Source: Colletes latitarsis
Taxonomy: Eukaryota; Arthropoda; Insecta; Hymenoptera; Colletidae
DNA length: 64,000 nt
Assembly (NCBI RefSeq): GCF_051014445.1
Contig: NW_027488366.1
Span: 25,810,001-25,874,000, forward strand
Reading direction: 5' to 3'
The notes below the pieces were generated by a model. That model saw only the letters and a list, made by a program, of their open reading frames with translations, was not told the DNA's origin and did not search any database. Positions 46,442 through 59,410 of this stretch are shown here, in pieces (position 1 is the stretch's first letter; every line of letters begins with the position of its first letter). The translations under genes and the position numbers were made by a program.

Positions 46442-49081
46442 ATGCGTTATCCTCTAAAATATTTATCAAGACCAGGTTTAATTGATTGTTTCAGTGTGGT
46501 ACCACATTACTACATGAACCAAACAAGAAAAAACCCAGGATCCGTTCAACAAGTATGTGAAGAATGCGAAAGTATGAGTCTCATGAGCGAAAATCCCAGA
46601 CCTAACCTAGACCTAACATGCGTTATCCTCTAAAATATTGATCCAAACCAGGTTTAATGGACTGTTTCAGTGTGGTACCACTTTACTACGTGATCCAAAG
46701 CAGAAAAAACCCTCGATCAGGTCAACATGTATGTTAAAACTGCGAAAGTATGACCCTGATCAGGGCAAGTCCCAGGCCTAACCTAGACCTAACATGCGCT
46801 GTCCTCTAAAATATTGATGGAAACCAGGTTTAATTGACTGTTTCAGTGTTGTACTTCATTACTACGTGATCCAATCCAGAAAAAGCCCAGGATCTAGCCC
46901 TCAAGTATGAGAAATATGCGAAAGAATGAGCCTGATGAGAGAAAATCCCAGACCTAACCTAGACCTAACATGAATTATTCTCTAAAATATTGGTCGAAAC
47001 CAGGTTTAATTGACTGATTCAGTGTGGTCCCACATTACTACGTGATCCAAACCAGAAAAAACCCAGGATCCGTTCAACAAGTATGTGAAGAATGTGAAAT
47101 ATGTGTCTGATGAGTGAAAATCCCGGGCCTAACCTAGACCTAACATGCGTTATCCTCAAAAATATTGATCGAAACGTGGTTTAATCGACTGTTTCAGTGT
47201 GGTGCCACATTACTATGTGATCCAATCCAGAAAAAATCCCAGGATCTGTTCAACGAGAATGTGAAGTGTGCGAAAGTATGAGGCTGATGAGGTCAAATCC
47301 CAGACCAATCCCAGACTTAACTTGCGTTATCCTCTAAAATATTGATCGAAACCAGGTTTAATCGACTGCTTCAGTGTGGTACCACATTACTACGTGATCC
47401 AAACCAGAAAAAACCCAGGATCACTTCAACAAGTATAAGAAGAATGCGAAAGTATGAGTCTGATGGGTGAAAATCCCAGGGCTAACCTAGACCTAACATG
47501 CGTTATCCTCTAAAATATTGATCCAAACCAGGTTTAATGGACTGTTTCAGTGTGGTACCACATTACTACGTGATATAAACCAGAAAAAACCCAGGATCTG
47601 TTCAACAAGTATGTGAGAAACGCGAAAGTATGAGCCTGATGAGGGCGAATCCCAGACCTATGCCAGACCTAACTTGCGTTATCCTCTAAAATATTGATCG
47701 AAACCAGGTTTAATTGACTGTTTCAGTGTGGTACCACATTACTACATGAACCAGACCAGAAAAAACCCAGGATCCGTTCAACAAGTATGTGAACAATGCG
47801 AAAGTATGAGTCTCATGATCGAAAATCCCAGACCTAACCTAGACCTAACATGCGTTATCCTCTAAAATATTGATCCAAACCAGGTTTAATGGACTGTTTC
47901 AGTGTGGTACCACTTTACTACGTGATCCAAAGCAGAAAAAACCCTCGATCAGGTCAACATGTATGTTAAAACTGCGAAAGTATGACCCTGCTCAGGGCAA
48001 ATCCCAGGCCTAACCTAGACCTAACATGCGCTGTCCTCTAAAATATTGATGGAAACCTGGTTTAATTGACTGTTTCAGTGTTGTACTTCATTACTACGTG
48101 ATCCAATCCAGAAAAAGCCCAGGATCTAGCCATCAAGTACGAGAAATATGCGAAAGTATGAGCCTGCTGGGGGCAAATCCTAGACCTAAGCCAAACCTAA
48201 CATGCGTTATCCTCTAAAATATTTATCAAGACCAGGTTTAATTGATTGATTCAGTGTGGTCCCACATTACTACGTGATCAGAACCAGAAAAAACCCAGGA
48301 TCCGTTCAACAAGTATGTGAAGAATGCGAAATATGAGTCTGATGAGTGAAAATCCCGGGCCTAACCCAGACCTAAGATGCTTTATCCTCTAAAATATTTA
48401 TCCAGAACAGGTTTAATTGAATGTTTCTGTGTGGTACCACATTACTATGTGATCCAAACCAGAAAATAACCCGGGATCTGTTCAACGAGTATGCGAAGTG
48501 TGCGAAAATATGTGTCTGATGAGGTCAAATCCCAGACCATTCCCAGACTTAACTTGCGTTATCCTCTAAGATATTGATCGAAACCAGGTTTAATCGACTG
48601 CTTCAGTGTGGTACCAAATTACTACGTGATCCAAACCAGAAAAAACCCAGGATCAGTTCAACAAGTATGAGAAGAATGCGAAAGTATGAGTCTGATGAGT
48701 GAAAATCCCAGGGCTAACCTAGACCTAACATGCGTTATCCTCTAAGCAATTGATCCAAACCAGCTTTAATGGACTGTTTCAGTGTGGTACCACACTACTA
48801 CGTGATACAAACCAGAAAAAACCCAGGATCTGTTCAACAAGTATGTGAAAAACGCGAAAGTATGAGCCTGATGAGGGCGAATCCCAGACCTATGCCAGAC
48901 CTAACTTGCGTTATCCTCTAAAATATTGATCGAAACCAGGTTTAATTGACTGTTTCAGCGTGGTACCACATTACTACGTGATACAAACCAGAAACAGCCC
49001 AGGATCTAGCCATGAAGTATGAGAAATATGCGAAAGTATGAGCCTGCTGGGGGCAAATCCTAGACCTAAGCCAAACCTAAC
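46442..49081 (+). repeat. HOR subunit A, copy A1 (2,640 bp, 15 monomers)
   Basis: Unit start is set by convention at ATGCGTTATCC. From about 46800 it matches A2 at +5,104 bp with no difference in the stretches I compared, including rare variants CCAATCCAGAAAAAATCCC (47225), CCTGCTCAGGG (47988), CAAGTACGAG (48134) and ATCAGAACCAG (48276). Its first two monomers instead match B1 and B2 (GCGAAAATCC, GGCAAGTCCC). A private AAACAAGAAA is at 46521. Confidence 0.92.
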
Positions 49082-51545
49082 ATGCGTTATCCTCTAAAAT
49101 ATTTATCAAGACCAGGTTTAATTGATTGTTTCAGTGTGGTACCACATTACTACATGAACCAAACCAGAAAAAACCCAGGATCCGTTCAACAAGTATGTGA
49201 AGAATGCGAAAGTATGAGTCTCATGAGCGAAAATCCCAGACCTAACCTAGACCTAACATGCGTTATCCTCTAAAATATTGATCCAAACCAGGTTTAATGG
49301 ACTGTTTCAGTGTGGTACCACTTTACTACGTGATCCAAAGCAGAAAAAACCCTCGATCAGGTCAACATGTATGTTAAAACTGCGAAAGTATGACCCTGAT
49401 CAGGGCAAGTCCCAGGCCTAACCTAGACCTAACATGCGCTGTCCTCTAAAATATTGATGGAAACCAGGTTTAATTGACTGTTTCAGTGTTGTACTTCATT
49501 ACTACGTGATCCAATCCAGAAAAAGCCCAGGATCTAGCCCTCAAGTATGAGAAATATGCGAAAGAATGAGCCTGATGAGAGAAAATCCCAGACCTAACCT
49601 AGACCTAACATGAATTATTCTCTAAAATATTGGTCGAAACCAGGTTTAATTGACTGATTCAGTGTGGTCCCACATTACTACGTGATCCAAACCAGAAAAA
49701 ACCCAGGATCCGTTCAACAAGTATGTGAAGAATGTGAAATATGTGTCTGATGAGTGAAAATCCCGGGCCTAACCTAGACCTAACATGCGTTATCCTCAAA
49801 AATATTGATCGAAACGTGGTTTAATCGACTGTTTCAGTGTGGTGCCACATTACTATGTGATCCAAACCAGAAAAAAACCCAGGATCTGTTCAACGAGAAT
49901 GTGAAGTGTGCGAAAGTATGAGGCTGATGAGGTCAAATCCCAGACCAATCCCAGACTTAACTTGCGTTATCCTCTAAAATATTGATCGAAACCAGGTTTA
50001 ATCGACTGCTTCAGTGTGGTACCACATTACTACGTGATCCAAACCAGAAAAAACCCAGGATCAGTTCAACAAGTATAAGAAGAATGCGAAAGTATGAGTC
50101 TGATGGGTGAAAATCCCAGGGCTAACCTAGATCTAACATGCGTTATCCTGTAAAATATTGATCCAAACCAGGTTTAATGGACTGTTTCAGTGTGGTACCA
50201 CATTACTACGTGATATAAACCAGAAAAAACCCAGGATCTGTTCAACAAGTATGTGAGAAACGCGAAAGTATGAGCCTGATGAGGGCGAATCCCAGGCCTG
50301 ACCTAGACCTAACTTGCGTTGTCCTCTAAAATATTGATGGAAACCAGGTTCAATTGACTGTTTCAGTGTTCTACTTCATTACTACGTGATGCAATCCAGA
50401 AAAGCTCAGGATCTAGCCATCAGGTATGAGAAATATGCGAAAGAATGAGCCTGATGAGAGCAAATCCCAGACCTATCCCAGACCTAACTTGCATTGTCCT
50501 CTAAAACATTGATGGAAACCAGGTTTAATTGACTGTTTCAGTGTTGTACTTCATTACTACGTGATGCAATCCAGAAAAAGCTCAGGATCTAGCCATCAAG
50601 TATGAGAAATATGCGAAAGAATGAGCCTGATGAGAGCAAATCCCAGACCTATCCCAGACCTAACATGCGTTATCCTCAAAAATATTGTTCGAAACCTGGT
50701 TTAATCGACTGTTTCAGTGTGGTACCACATTACTATGTGATCCAAACCAGAAAATAACACAGGATCTGTTCAACGAGTATGTGAAGAAAGCGAAAGTATG
50801 AGTCTGATGAGGGCTAATCCCAGACCTATCCCAGACCTAACTTGCGATATCCTCTAAAATATTGATCGAAACCAGGTTTAATTGACTGTATTATTGTGGT
50901 ACCACACTACTACGGGATCCAAACCAGAAAAAACCCAGGATCTGTTCAACGAGTATGTGAAGAAAGCGAAAGTATGAGTCTGATGAGGGCTAATCCCAGA
51001 CCTATCCCAGACCTAACTTGCGATATCCTCTAAAATATTGATCGAAACCAGGTTTAATTGACTGTTTTATTGTGGTACCACACTACTACGGGATCCAAAC
51101 CAGAAAAAACCCAGGATCTGTTCAACAAGTATGTGAAAAACGCGAAAGTATGAGCCTGATGAGGGCAAATCCCAGACCTATCCCAGACCTAACATGCGTT
51201 ATCCTCAAAAATATAAATCGAAACCTGGTTTAGTCGACTGCTTCAGTGTGGTACCAAATTACTACGTGATCCAAACCAGAAAAAACCCAGGATCAGTTCA
51301 ACAAGTATGAGAAGAATGCGAAAGTATGAGTCTGATGAGGGCGATTCCCAGACCTATGCCAGACCTAACTTGCGTTATCCTCTAAAATATTGATCGAAAC
51401 CAGGTTTAATTGACTGTTTCAGCGTGGTACCACATTACTACGTGATACAAACCAGAAACAGCCCAGGATCTAGCCATGAAGTATGAGAAATATGCGAAAG
51501 AATGAGTCTGCTGGGGGCAAATCCTAGACCTAAGCCAAACCTAAC
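49082..51545 (+). repeat. HOR subunit B, copy B1 (2,464 bp, 14 monomers)
   Basis: Shares about 1,213 bp with A at its start (offset 2,640 bp), then diverges at about 50295 into a B-specific cassette with AAAGCTCAGG, AACATTGATGG, ATATTGTTCG and TTATTGTGG monomers. It rejoins the A tail at about 51312. Private variants shared with B2: GATCTAACATGCG, TTATCCTGTAAAAT, GTTCTACTTC, TTGCATTGTCC, GACTGTATTATTG and GGCGATTCCC. Confidence 0.92.
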
Positions 51546-54185
51546 ATGCGTTATCCTCTAAAATATTTATCAAGACCAGGTTTAATTGATTGTTTCAGTG
51601 TGGTACCACATTACTACATGAACCAAACCAGAAAAAACCCAGGATCCGTTCAACAAGTATGTGAAGAATGCGAAAGTATGAGTCTCATGAGCGCAAATCC
51701 CAGACCTAACCTAGACCTAACATGCGTTATCCTCTAAAATATTGATCCAAACCAGGTTTAATGGACTGTTTCAGTGTGGTACCACTTTACTACGTGATCC
51801 AAAGCAGAAAAAACCCTCGATCAGGTCAACAAGTATGTTAAAACTGCGAAAGTATGACCCTGATCAGGGCAATTCCCAGGCCTAACCTAGACCTAACGTG
51901 CGCTGTCCTCTAAAATATTGATGGAAACCAGGTTTAATTGACTGTTTCAGTGTTGTACTTCATTACTACGTGATCCAATCCAGAAAAAGCCCAGGATCTA
52001 GCCCTCAAGTATGAGAAATATGCGAAAGAATGAGCCTGATGAGAGAAAATCCCAGACCTAACCTAGACCTAACATGAATTATTCTCTAAAATATTGGTCG
52101 AAACCAGGTTTAATTGACTGATTCAGTGTGGTCCCACATTACTACGTGATCCAAACCAGAAAAAACCCAGGATCCGTTCAACAAGTATGTGAAGAATGTG
52201 AAATATGTGTCTGATGAGTGAAAATCCCGGGCCTAACCTAGACCTAACATGCGTTATCCTCAAAAATATTGATCGAAACGTGGTTTAATCGACTGTTTCA
52301 GTGTGGTGCCACATTACTATGTGATCCAATCCAGAAAAAATCCCAGGATCTGTTCAACGAGAATGTGAAGTGTGCGAAAGTATGAGGCTGATGAGGTCAA
52401 ATCCCAGACCAATCCCAGACTTAACTTGCGTTATCCTCTAAAATATTGATCGAAACCAGGTTTAATCGACTGCTTCAGTGTGGTACCACATTACTACGTG
52501 ATCCAAACCAGAAAAAACCCAGGATCACTTCAACAAGTATAAGAAGAATGCGAAAGTATGAGTCTGATGGGTGAAAATCCCAGGGCTAACCTAGACCTAA
52601 CATGCGTTATCCTCTAAAATATTGATCCAAACCAGGTTTAATGGACTGTTTCAGTGTGGTACCACATTACTACGTGATATAAACCAGAAAAAACCCAGGA
52701 TCTGTTCAACAAGTATGTGAGAAACGCGAAAGTATGAGCCTGATGAGGGCGAATCCCAGACCTATGCCAGACCTAACTTGCGTTATCCTCTAAAATATTG
52801 ATCGAAACCAGGTTTAATTGACTGTTTCAGTGTGGTACCACATTACTACATGAACCAGACCAGAAAAAACCCAGGATCCGTTCAACAAGTATGTGAACAA
52901 TGCGAAAGTATGAGTCTCATGATCGAAAATCCCAGACCTAACCTAGACCTAACATGCGTTATCCTCTAAAATATTGATCCAAACCAGGTTTAATGGACTG
53001 TTTCAGTGTGGTACCACTTTACTACGTGATCCAAAGCAGAAAAAACCCTCGATCAGGTCAACATGTATGTTAAAACTGCGAAAGTATGACCCTGCTCAGG
53101 GCAAATCCCAGGCCTAACCTAGACCTAACATGCGCTGTCCTCTAAAATATTGATGGAAACCTGGTTTAATTGACTGTTTCAGTGTTGTACTTCATTACTA
53201 CGTGATCCAATCCAGAAAAAGCCCAGGATCTAGCCATCAAGTACGAGAAATATGCGAAAGTATGAGCCTGCTGGGGGCAAATCCTAGACCTAAGCCAAAC
53301 CTAACATGCGTTATCCTCTAAAATATTTATCAAGACCAGGTTTAATTGATTGATTCAGTGTGGTCCCACATTACTACGTGATCAGAACCAGAAAAAACCC
53401 AGGATCCGTTCAACAAGTATGTGAAGAATGCGAAATATGAGTCTGATGAGTGAAAATCCCGGGCCTAACCCAGACCTAAGATGCTTTATCCTCTAAAATA
53501 TTTATCCAGAACAGGTTTAATTGAATGTTTCTGTGTGGTACCACATTACTATGTGATCCAAACCAGAAAATAACCCGGGATCTGTTCAACGAGTATGCGA
53601 AGTGTGCGAAAATATGTGTCTGATGAGGTCAAATCCCAGACCATTCCCAGACTTAACTTGCGTTATCCTCTAAGATATTGATCGAAACCAGGTTTAATCG
53701 ACTGCTTCAGTGTGGTACCAAATTACTACGTGATCCAAACCAGAAAAAACCCAGGATCAGTTCAACAAGTATGAGAAGAATGCGAAAGTATGAGTCTGAT
53801 GAGTGAAAATCCCAGGGCTAACCTAGACCTAACATGCGTTATCCTCTAAGCAATTGATCCAAACCAGCTTTAATGGACTGTTTCAGTGTGGTACCACACT
53901 ACTACGTGATACAAACCAGAAAAAACCCAGGATCTGTTCAACAAGTATGTGAAAAACGCGAAAGTATGAGCCTGATGAGGGCGAATCCCAGACCTATGCC
54001 AGACCTAACTTGCGTTATCCTCTAAAATATTGATCGAAACCAGGTTTAATTGACTGTTTCAGCGTGGTACCACATTACTACGTGATACAAACCAGAAACA
54101 GCCCAGGATCTAGCCATGAAGTATGAGAAATATGCGAAAGTATGAGCCTGCTGGGGGCAAATCCTAGACCTAAGCCAAACCTAAC
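51546..54185 (+). repeat. HOR subunit A, copy A2 (2,640 bp)
   Basis: Tandem copy of A1. Its first two monomers carry GCGCAAATCCC, GTCAACAAGTATG, GGCAATTCCC and AACGTGCGCTG, which are shared only with 56650-57009. These mark the phase of the 5,104-bp duplication. Confidence 0.92.
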
Positions 54186-56649
54186 ATGCGTTATCCTCTA
54201 AAATATTTATCAAGACCAGGTTTAATTGATTGTTTCAGTGTGGTACCACATTACTACATGAACCAAACCAGAAAAAACCCAGGATCCGTTCAACAAGTAT
54301 GTGAAGAATGCGAAAGTATGAGTCTCATGAGCGAAAATCCCAGACCTAACCTAGACCTAACATGCGTTATCCTCTAAAATATTGATCCAAACCAGGTTTA
54401 ATGGACTGTTTCAGTGTGGTACCACTTTACTACGTGATCCAAAGCAGAAAAAACCCTCGATCAGGTCAACATGTATGTTAAAACTGCGAAAGTATGACCC
54501 TGATCAGGGCAAGTCCCAGGCCTAACCTAGACCTAACATGCGCTGTCCTCTAAAATATTGATGGAAACCAGGTTTAATTGACTGTTTCAGTGTTGTACTT
54601 CATTACTACGTGATCCAATCCAGAAAAAGCCCAGGATCTAGCCCTCAAGTATGAGAAATATGCGAAAGAATGAGCCTGATGAGAGAAAATCCCAGACCTA
54701 ACCTAGACCTAACATGAATTATTCTCTAAAATATTGGTCGAAACCAGGTTTAATTGACTGATTCAGTGTGGTCCCACATTACTACGTGATCCAAACCAGA
54801 AAAAACCCAGGATCCGTTCAACAAGTATGTGAAGAATGTGAAATATGTGTCTGATGAGTGAAAATCCCGGGCCTAACCTAGACCTAACATGCGTTATCCT
54901 CAAAAATATTGATCGAAACGTGGTTTAATCGACTGTTTCAGTGTGGTGCCACATTACTATGTGATCCAAACCAGAAAAAAACCCAGGATCTGTTCAACGA
55001 GAATGTGAAGTGTGCGAAAGTATGAGGCTGATGAGGTCAAATCCCAGACCAATCCCAGACTTAACTTGCGTTATCCTCTAAAATATTGATCGAAACCAGG
55101 TTTAATCGACTGCTTCAGTGTGGTACCACATTACTACGTGATCCAAACCAGAAAAAACCCAGGATCAGTTCAACAAGTATAAGAAGAATGCGAAAGTATG
55201 AGTCTGATGGGTGAAAATCCCAGGGCTAACCTAGATCTAACATGCGTTATCCTGTAAAATATTGATCCAAACCAGGTTTAATGGACTGTTTCAGTGTGGT
55301 ACCACATTACTACGTGATATAAACCAGAAAAAACCCAGGATCTGTTCAACAAGTATGTGAGAAACGCGAAAGTATGAGCCTGATGAGGGCGAATCCCAGG
55401 CCTGACCTAGACCTAACTTGCGTTGTCCTCTAAAATATTGATGGAAACCAGGTTCAATTGACTGTTTCAGTGTTCTACTTCATTACTACGTGATGCAATC
55501 CAGAAAAGCTCAGGATCTAGCCATCAGGTATGAGAAATATGCGAAAGAATGAGCCTGATGAGAGCAAATCCCAGACCTATCCCAGACCTAACTTGCATTG
55601 TCCTCTAAAACATTGATGGAAACCAGGTTTAATTGACTGTTTCAGTGTTGTACTTCATTACTACGTGATGCAATCCAGAAAAAGCTCAGGATCTAGCCAT
55701 CAAGTATGAGAAATATGCGAAAGAATGAGCCTGATGAGAGCAAATCCCAGACCTATCCCAGACCTAACATGCGTTATCCTCAAAAATATTGTTCGAAACC
55801 TGGTTTAATCGACTGTTTCAGTGTGGTACCACATTACTATGTGATCCAAACCAGAAAATAACACAGGATCTGTTCAACGAGTATGTGAAGAAAGCGAAAG
55901 TATGAGTCTGATGAGGGCTAATCCCAGACCTATCCCAGACCTAACTTGCGATATCCTCTAAAATATTGATCGAAACCAGGTTTAATTGACTGTATTATTG
56001 TGGTACCACACTACTACGGGATCCAAACCAGAAAAAACCCAGGATCTGTTCAACGAGTATGTGAAGAAAGCGAAAGTATGAGTCTGATGAGGGCTAATCC
56101 CAGACCTATCCCAGACCTAACTTGCGATATCCTCTAAAATATTGATCGAAACCAGGTTTAATTGACTGTTTTATTGTGGTACCACACTACTACGGGATCC
56201 AAACCAGAAAAAACCCAGGATCTGTTCAACAAGTATGTGAAAAACGCGAAAGTATGAGCCTGATGAGGGCAAATCCCAGACCTATCCCAGACCTAACATG
56301 CGTTATCCTCAAAAATATAAATCGAAACCTGGTTTAGTCGACTGCTTCAGTGTGGTACCAAATTACTACGTGATCCAAACCAGAAAAAACCCAGGATCAG
56401 TTCAACAAGTATGAGAAGAATGCGAAAGTATGAGTCTGATGAGGGCGATTCCCAGACCTATGCCAGACCTAACTTGCGTTATCCTCTAAAATATTGATCG
56501 AAACCAGGTTTAATTGACTGTTTCAGCGTGGTACCACATTACTACGTGATACAAACCAGAAACAGCCCAGGATCTAGCCATGAAGTATGAGAAATATGCG
56601 AAAGAATGAGTCTGCTGGGGGCAAATCCTAGACCTAAGCCAAACCTAAC
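54186..56649 (+). repeat. HOR subunit B, copy B2 (2,464 bp)
   Basis: Matches B1 at +5,104 bp including all the B1 private variants I checked. I saw no difference between the two. Confidence 0.92.
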
Positions 56650-57798
56650 ATGCGTTATCCTCTAAAATATTTATCAAGACCAGGTTTAATTGATTGTTTC
56701 AGTGTGGTACCACATTACTACATGAACCAAACCAGAAAAAACCCAGGATCCGTTCAACAAGTATGTGAAGAATGCGAAAGTATGAGTCTCATGAGCGCAA
56801 ATCCCAGACCTAACCTAGACCTAACATGCGTTATCCTCTAAAATATTGATCCAAACCAGGTTTAATGGACTGTTTCAGTGTGGTACCACTTTACTACGTG
56901 ATCCAAAGCAGAAAAAACCCTCGATCAGGTCAACAAGTATGTTAAAACTGCGAAAGTATGACCCTGATCAGGGCAATTCCCAGGCCTAACCTAGACCTAA
57001 CGTGCGCTGTCCTCTAAAATATTGATGGAAACCAGGTTTAATTGACTGTTTCAGTGTTGTACTTCATTACTACGTGATCCAATCCAGAAAAAGCCCAGGA
57101 TCCGTACAACAAGTATGAGAAATATGCGAAAGAATGAGCCTGATGAGAGAAAATCCCAGACCTAACCTAGACCTAACATGAATTATTCTCTAAAATATTG
57201 GTCGAAACCAGGTTTAATTGACTGATTCAGTGTGGTCCCACATTACTACGTGATCCAAACCAGAAAAAACCCAGGATCCGTTCAACAAGTATGTGAAGGA
57301 TGTGAAATATGTGTCTGATGAGTGAAAATCCCGGGCCTAACCTAGACCTAACATGCGTTATCCTCAAAAATATTGATCGAAACGTGGTTTAATCGACTGT
57401 TTCAGTGTGGTGCCACATTACTATGTGATCCAAACCAGAAAAAAACCCAGGATCTGTTCAACGAGAATGTGAAGTGTGCGAAAGTATGAGGCTGATGAGG
57501 TCAAATCCCAGACCAATCCCAGACTTAACTTGCGTTATCCTCTAAAATATTGATCGAAACCAGGTTTAATCGACTGCTTCAGTGTGGAACCACATTACTA
57601 CGTGATCCAAACCAGAAAAAACCCAGGATCAGTTCAACAAGTATAAGAAGAATGCGAAAGTATGAGTCTGATGGGTGAAAATCCCAGGGCTAACCTAGAC
57701 CTAACATGCGTTATCCTCTAAAATATTGATCCAAACCAGGTTTAATGGACTGTTTCAGTGTGGTACCACATTACTACGTGATATAAACCAGAAAAAAC
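56650..57798 (+). repeat. Partial third HOR unit
   Basis: The first ~450 bp match A2 exactly. After the switch at 57103 the sequence follows the A/B shared head but with AAACCAGAAAAAAACCC (B-like), GAAGGATGTG (57297) and TGTGGAACCAC (57586). It ends with ATATAAACCAG joined to GGATCCGTTCAACAAG, as at 25.92 kb. Confidence 0.8.
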
Positions 57799-58908
57799 CC
57801 AGGATCCGTTCAACAAGTATGTGAGGAATGCGAAAGTATGAGTCTGATGAGTGAAAATCCCAGGCCTAACCTAGACCTAACATGCGTTATCCTCAAGAAT
57901 ATTGATCGAAACCTGGTTTAATCGACTGTTTCAGTGTGGTACCACATTACTATGTGATCCAAACCAGTAAAAACCCAGGATCTGTTCAACGAGTATGTGA
58001 AGTGTGCGAAAGTATGAGTCTGATGAGGGCAAATCCCAGACCTATCCCAGACCTAACATGCGTTATCCTCTAAAATATTTATCAAGACCAGGTTTAATTG
58101 ATTGTTTCAGTGTGGACCCACATTACTACGTGATCCAAACCAGAAAAAACCCAGGATCCGTTCAACAGGTATGTGAAGAATGCGAAAGTATGAGTCTGAT
58201 GAGTGAAAATCCCAGGCCTAACCTAGACCTAACATGCGTTATCCTAAAAAATATTGATCGAAACCTGGTTTAATCGACTGTTTCAGTGCGGTACCACATT
58301 ACTATGTGATCCAAACCAGAAGATAACCCAGGATCTGTTCAACGAGTATGTGAAGTGTGCGAAAGTATGAGTCTGATGAGCGCAAATCCCAGACCTATCC
58401 CAGACCTAACATGCGTTATCCTCTAAAATATTTATCAAGACCAGGTTTAATTGATTGTTTCAGTGTGGACCCACATAACTACGTGATCCAAACCAGAAAA
58501 AACCCAGGATCCGTTCAACAAGTATGTGAAGAATGCGAAAGTATGAGTCTGATGAATGAAAAAACCAGGCCTGACCTAGACCTAACATGCGTTATCCTCT
58601 AAAATATTGAGCGAAACCAGGTTTAATGGACTGTTTCAGTGTGGAACCACACTACTACGGGATCCAAACCAGAAAAAACCCGGGATCTGTTCAACAAGTA
58701 TGTGAAAAACGCGACAGTATGGGCCTGATGAGGGCAAATCCCAGACCTATCCCAGACCTAACTTGCGTTGTCCTCTAAAATATTGATGGAAACCAGGTTT
58801 AATTGACTGTTTCAGTGTTGTACTTCATTACTACGTGATGCAATCCAGAAAAAGCTCAGGATCTAGCCATCAAGTATGAGAAATATGCGAAAGAATGAGC
58901 CTGATGAG
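57799..58908 (+). repeat. 1.1-kb block flanking the HOR on the right
   Basis: Copy of 41430-42540 at +16,369 bp with few differences (CTCAAGAATATT at 57892, TGTGGAACCAC at 58641, CCCGGGATC at 58680, CCTGACCTAG at 58569). After 58908 one AACATTGATGG monomer present on the left is missing. Confidence 0.87.
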
Positions 58909-59410
58909 AGCAAATCCCAGACCTATCCCAGACCTAACATGCGTTATCCTCAAAAATATTGTTCGAAACCTGGTTTAATCGACTGTTTCAGTGTGGTACC
59001 ACATTACTATGTGATCCAAACCCGAAAATAACACAGGATCTGTTCAACGAGTATGTGAAGAAAGCGAAAGTATGAGTCTGATGAGGGCGAATCCCAGACC
59101 TATGCCAGACCTAACTTGCGTTATCCTCTAAAATATTGATCGAAACCAGGTTTAATTGACTGTTTCAGCGTGGTACCACTTTACTACGTGATCCAAAGCA
59201 GAAAAAACCCTCGATCAGGTCAACATGTATGTTAAAACTGCGAAAGTATGACCCTGATCAGGGCAAATCCCAGGCCTAACCTAGACCTAACATGAGCTGT
59301 CCTCTAAAATATTGATGGAAACCAGGTTTTTATTGACTGTTTCAGTGTGGTACCACATTACTACGTGATCCAAACCAGAAAAAACCCAGGATCAGTTCAA
59401 CAAGTGTAAG
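58909..59410 (+). repeat. Mosaic segment
   Basis: Three monomers with switches inside monomers. GAAGAAAGCG runs into GGGCGAATCCCAGACCTATGCC (59063-59108). AGCGTGGTACCAC runs into the TTTACTACG/AAAGCAG class with CCCTGATCAGGG (59166-59265). GGTTTTTATTGACTG (59326) has 2 extra bases. Confidence 0.7.

Larger units (their letters stand above)
46800..57103 (+). repeat. 5,104-bp 29-mer higher-order repeat, two tandem copies
   Basis: Positions p and p+5,104 agree wherever compared from about 46800 to 51999, with the second copy ending at about 57103. At 57103 the sequence switches (GGATCCGTACAAC where the HOR has GGATCTAGCCCTC). Unit order is A1-B1-A2-B2 plus a partial third start. 5,104 is exactly 29 x 176. 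The high identity implies very recent amplification. Confidence 0.92.

Noticed and set aside
46442..57103. Assembly artefact as the cause of the perfect 5.1-kb duplication
   Set aside because: Not excluded, but A0 at 42.8-44.8 kb and the partial third unit carry distinct variants, and the first two monomers of A1 and A2 differ. A simple copy-paste of one contig segment does not explain this fully.
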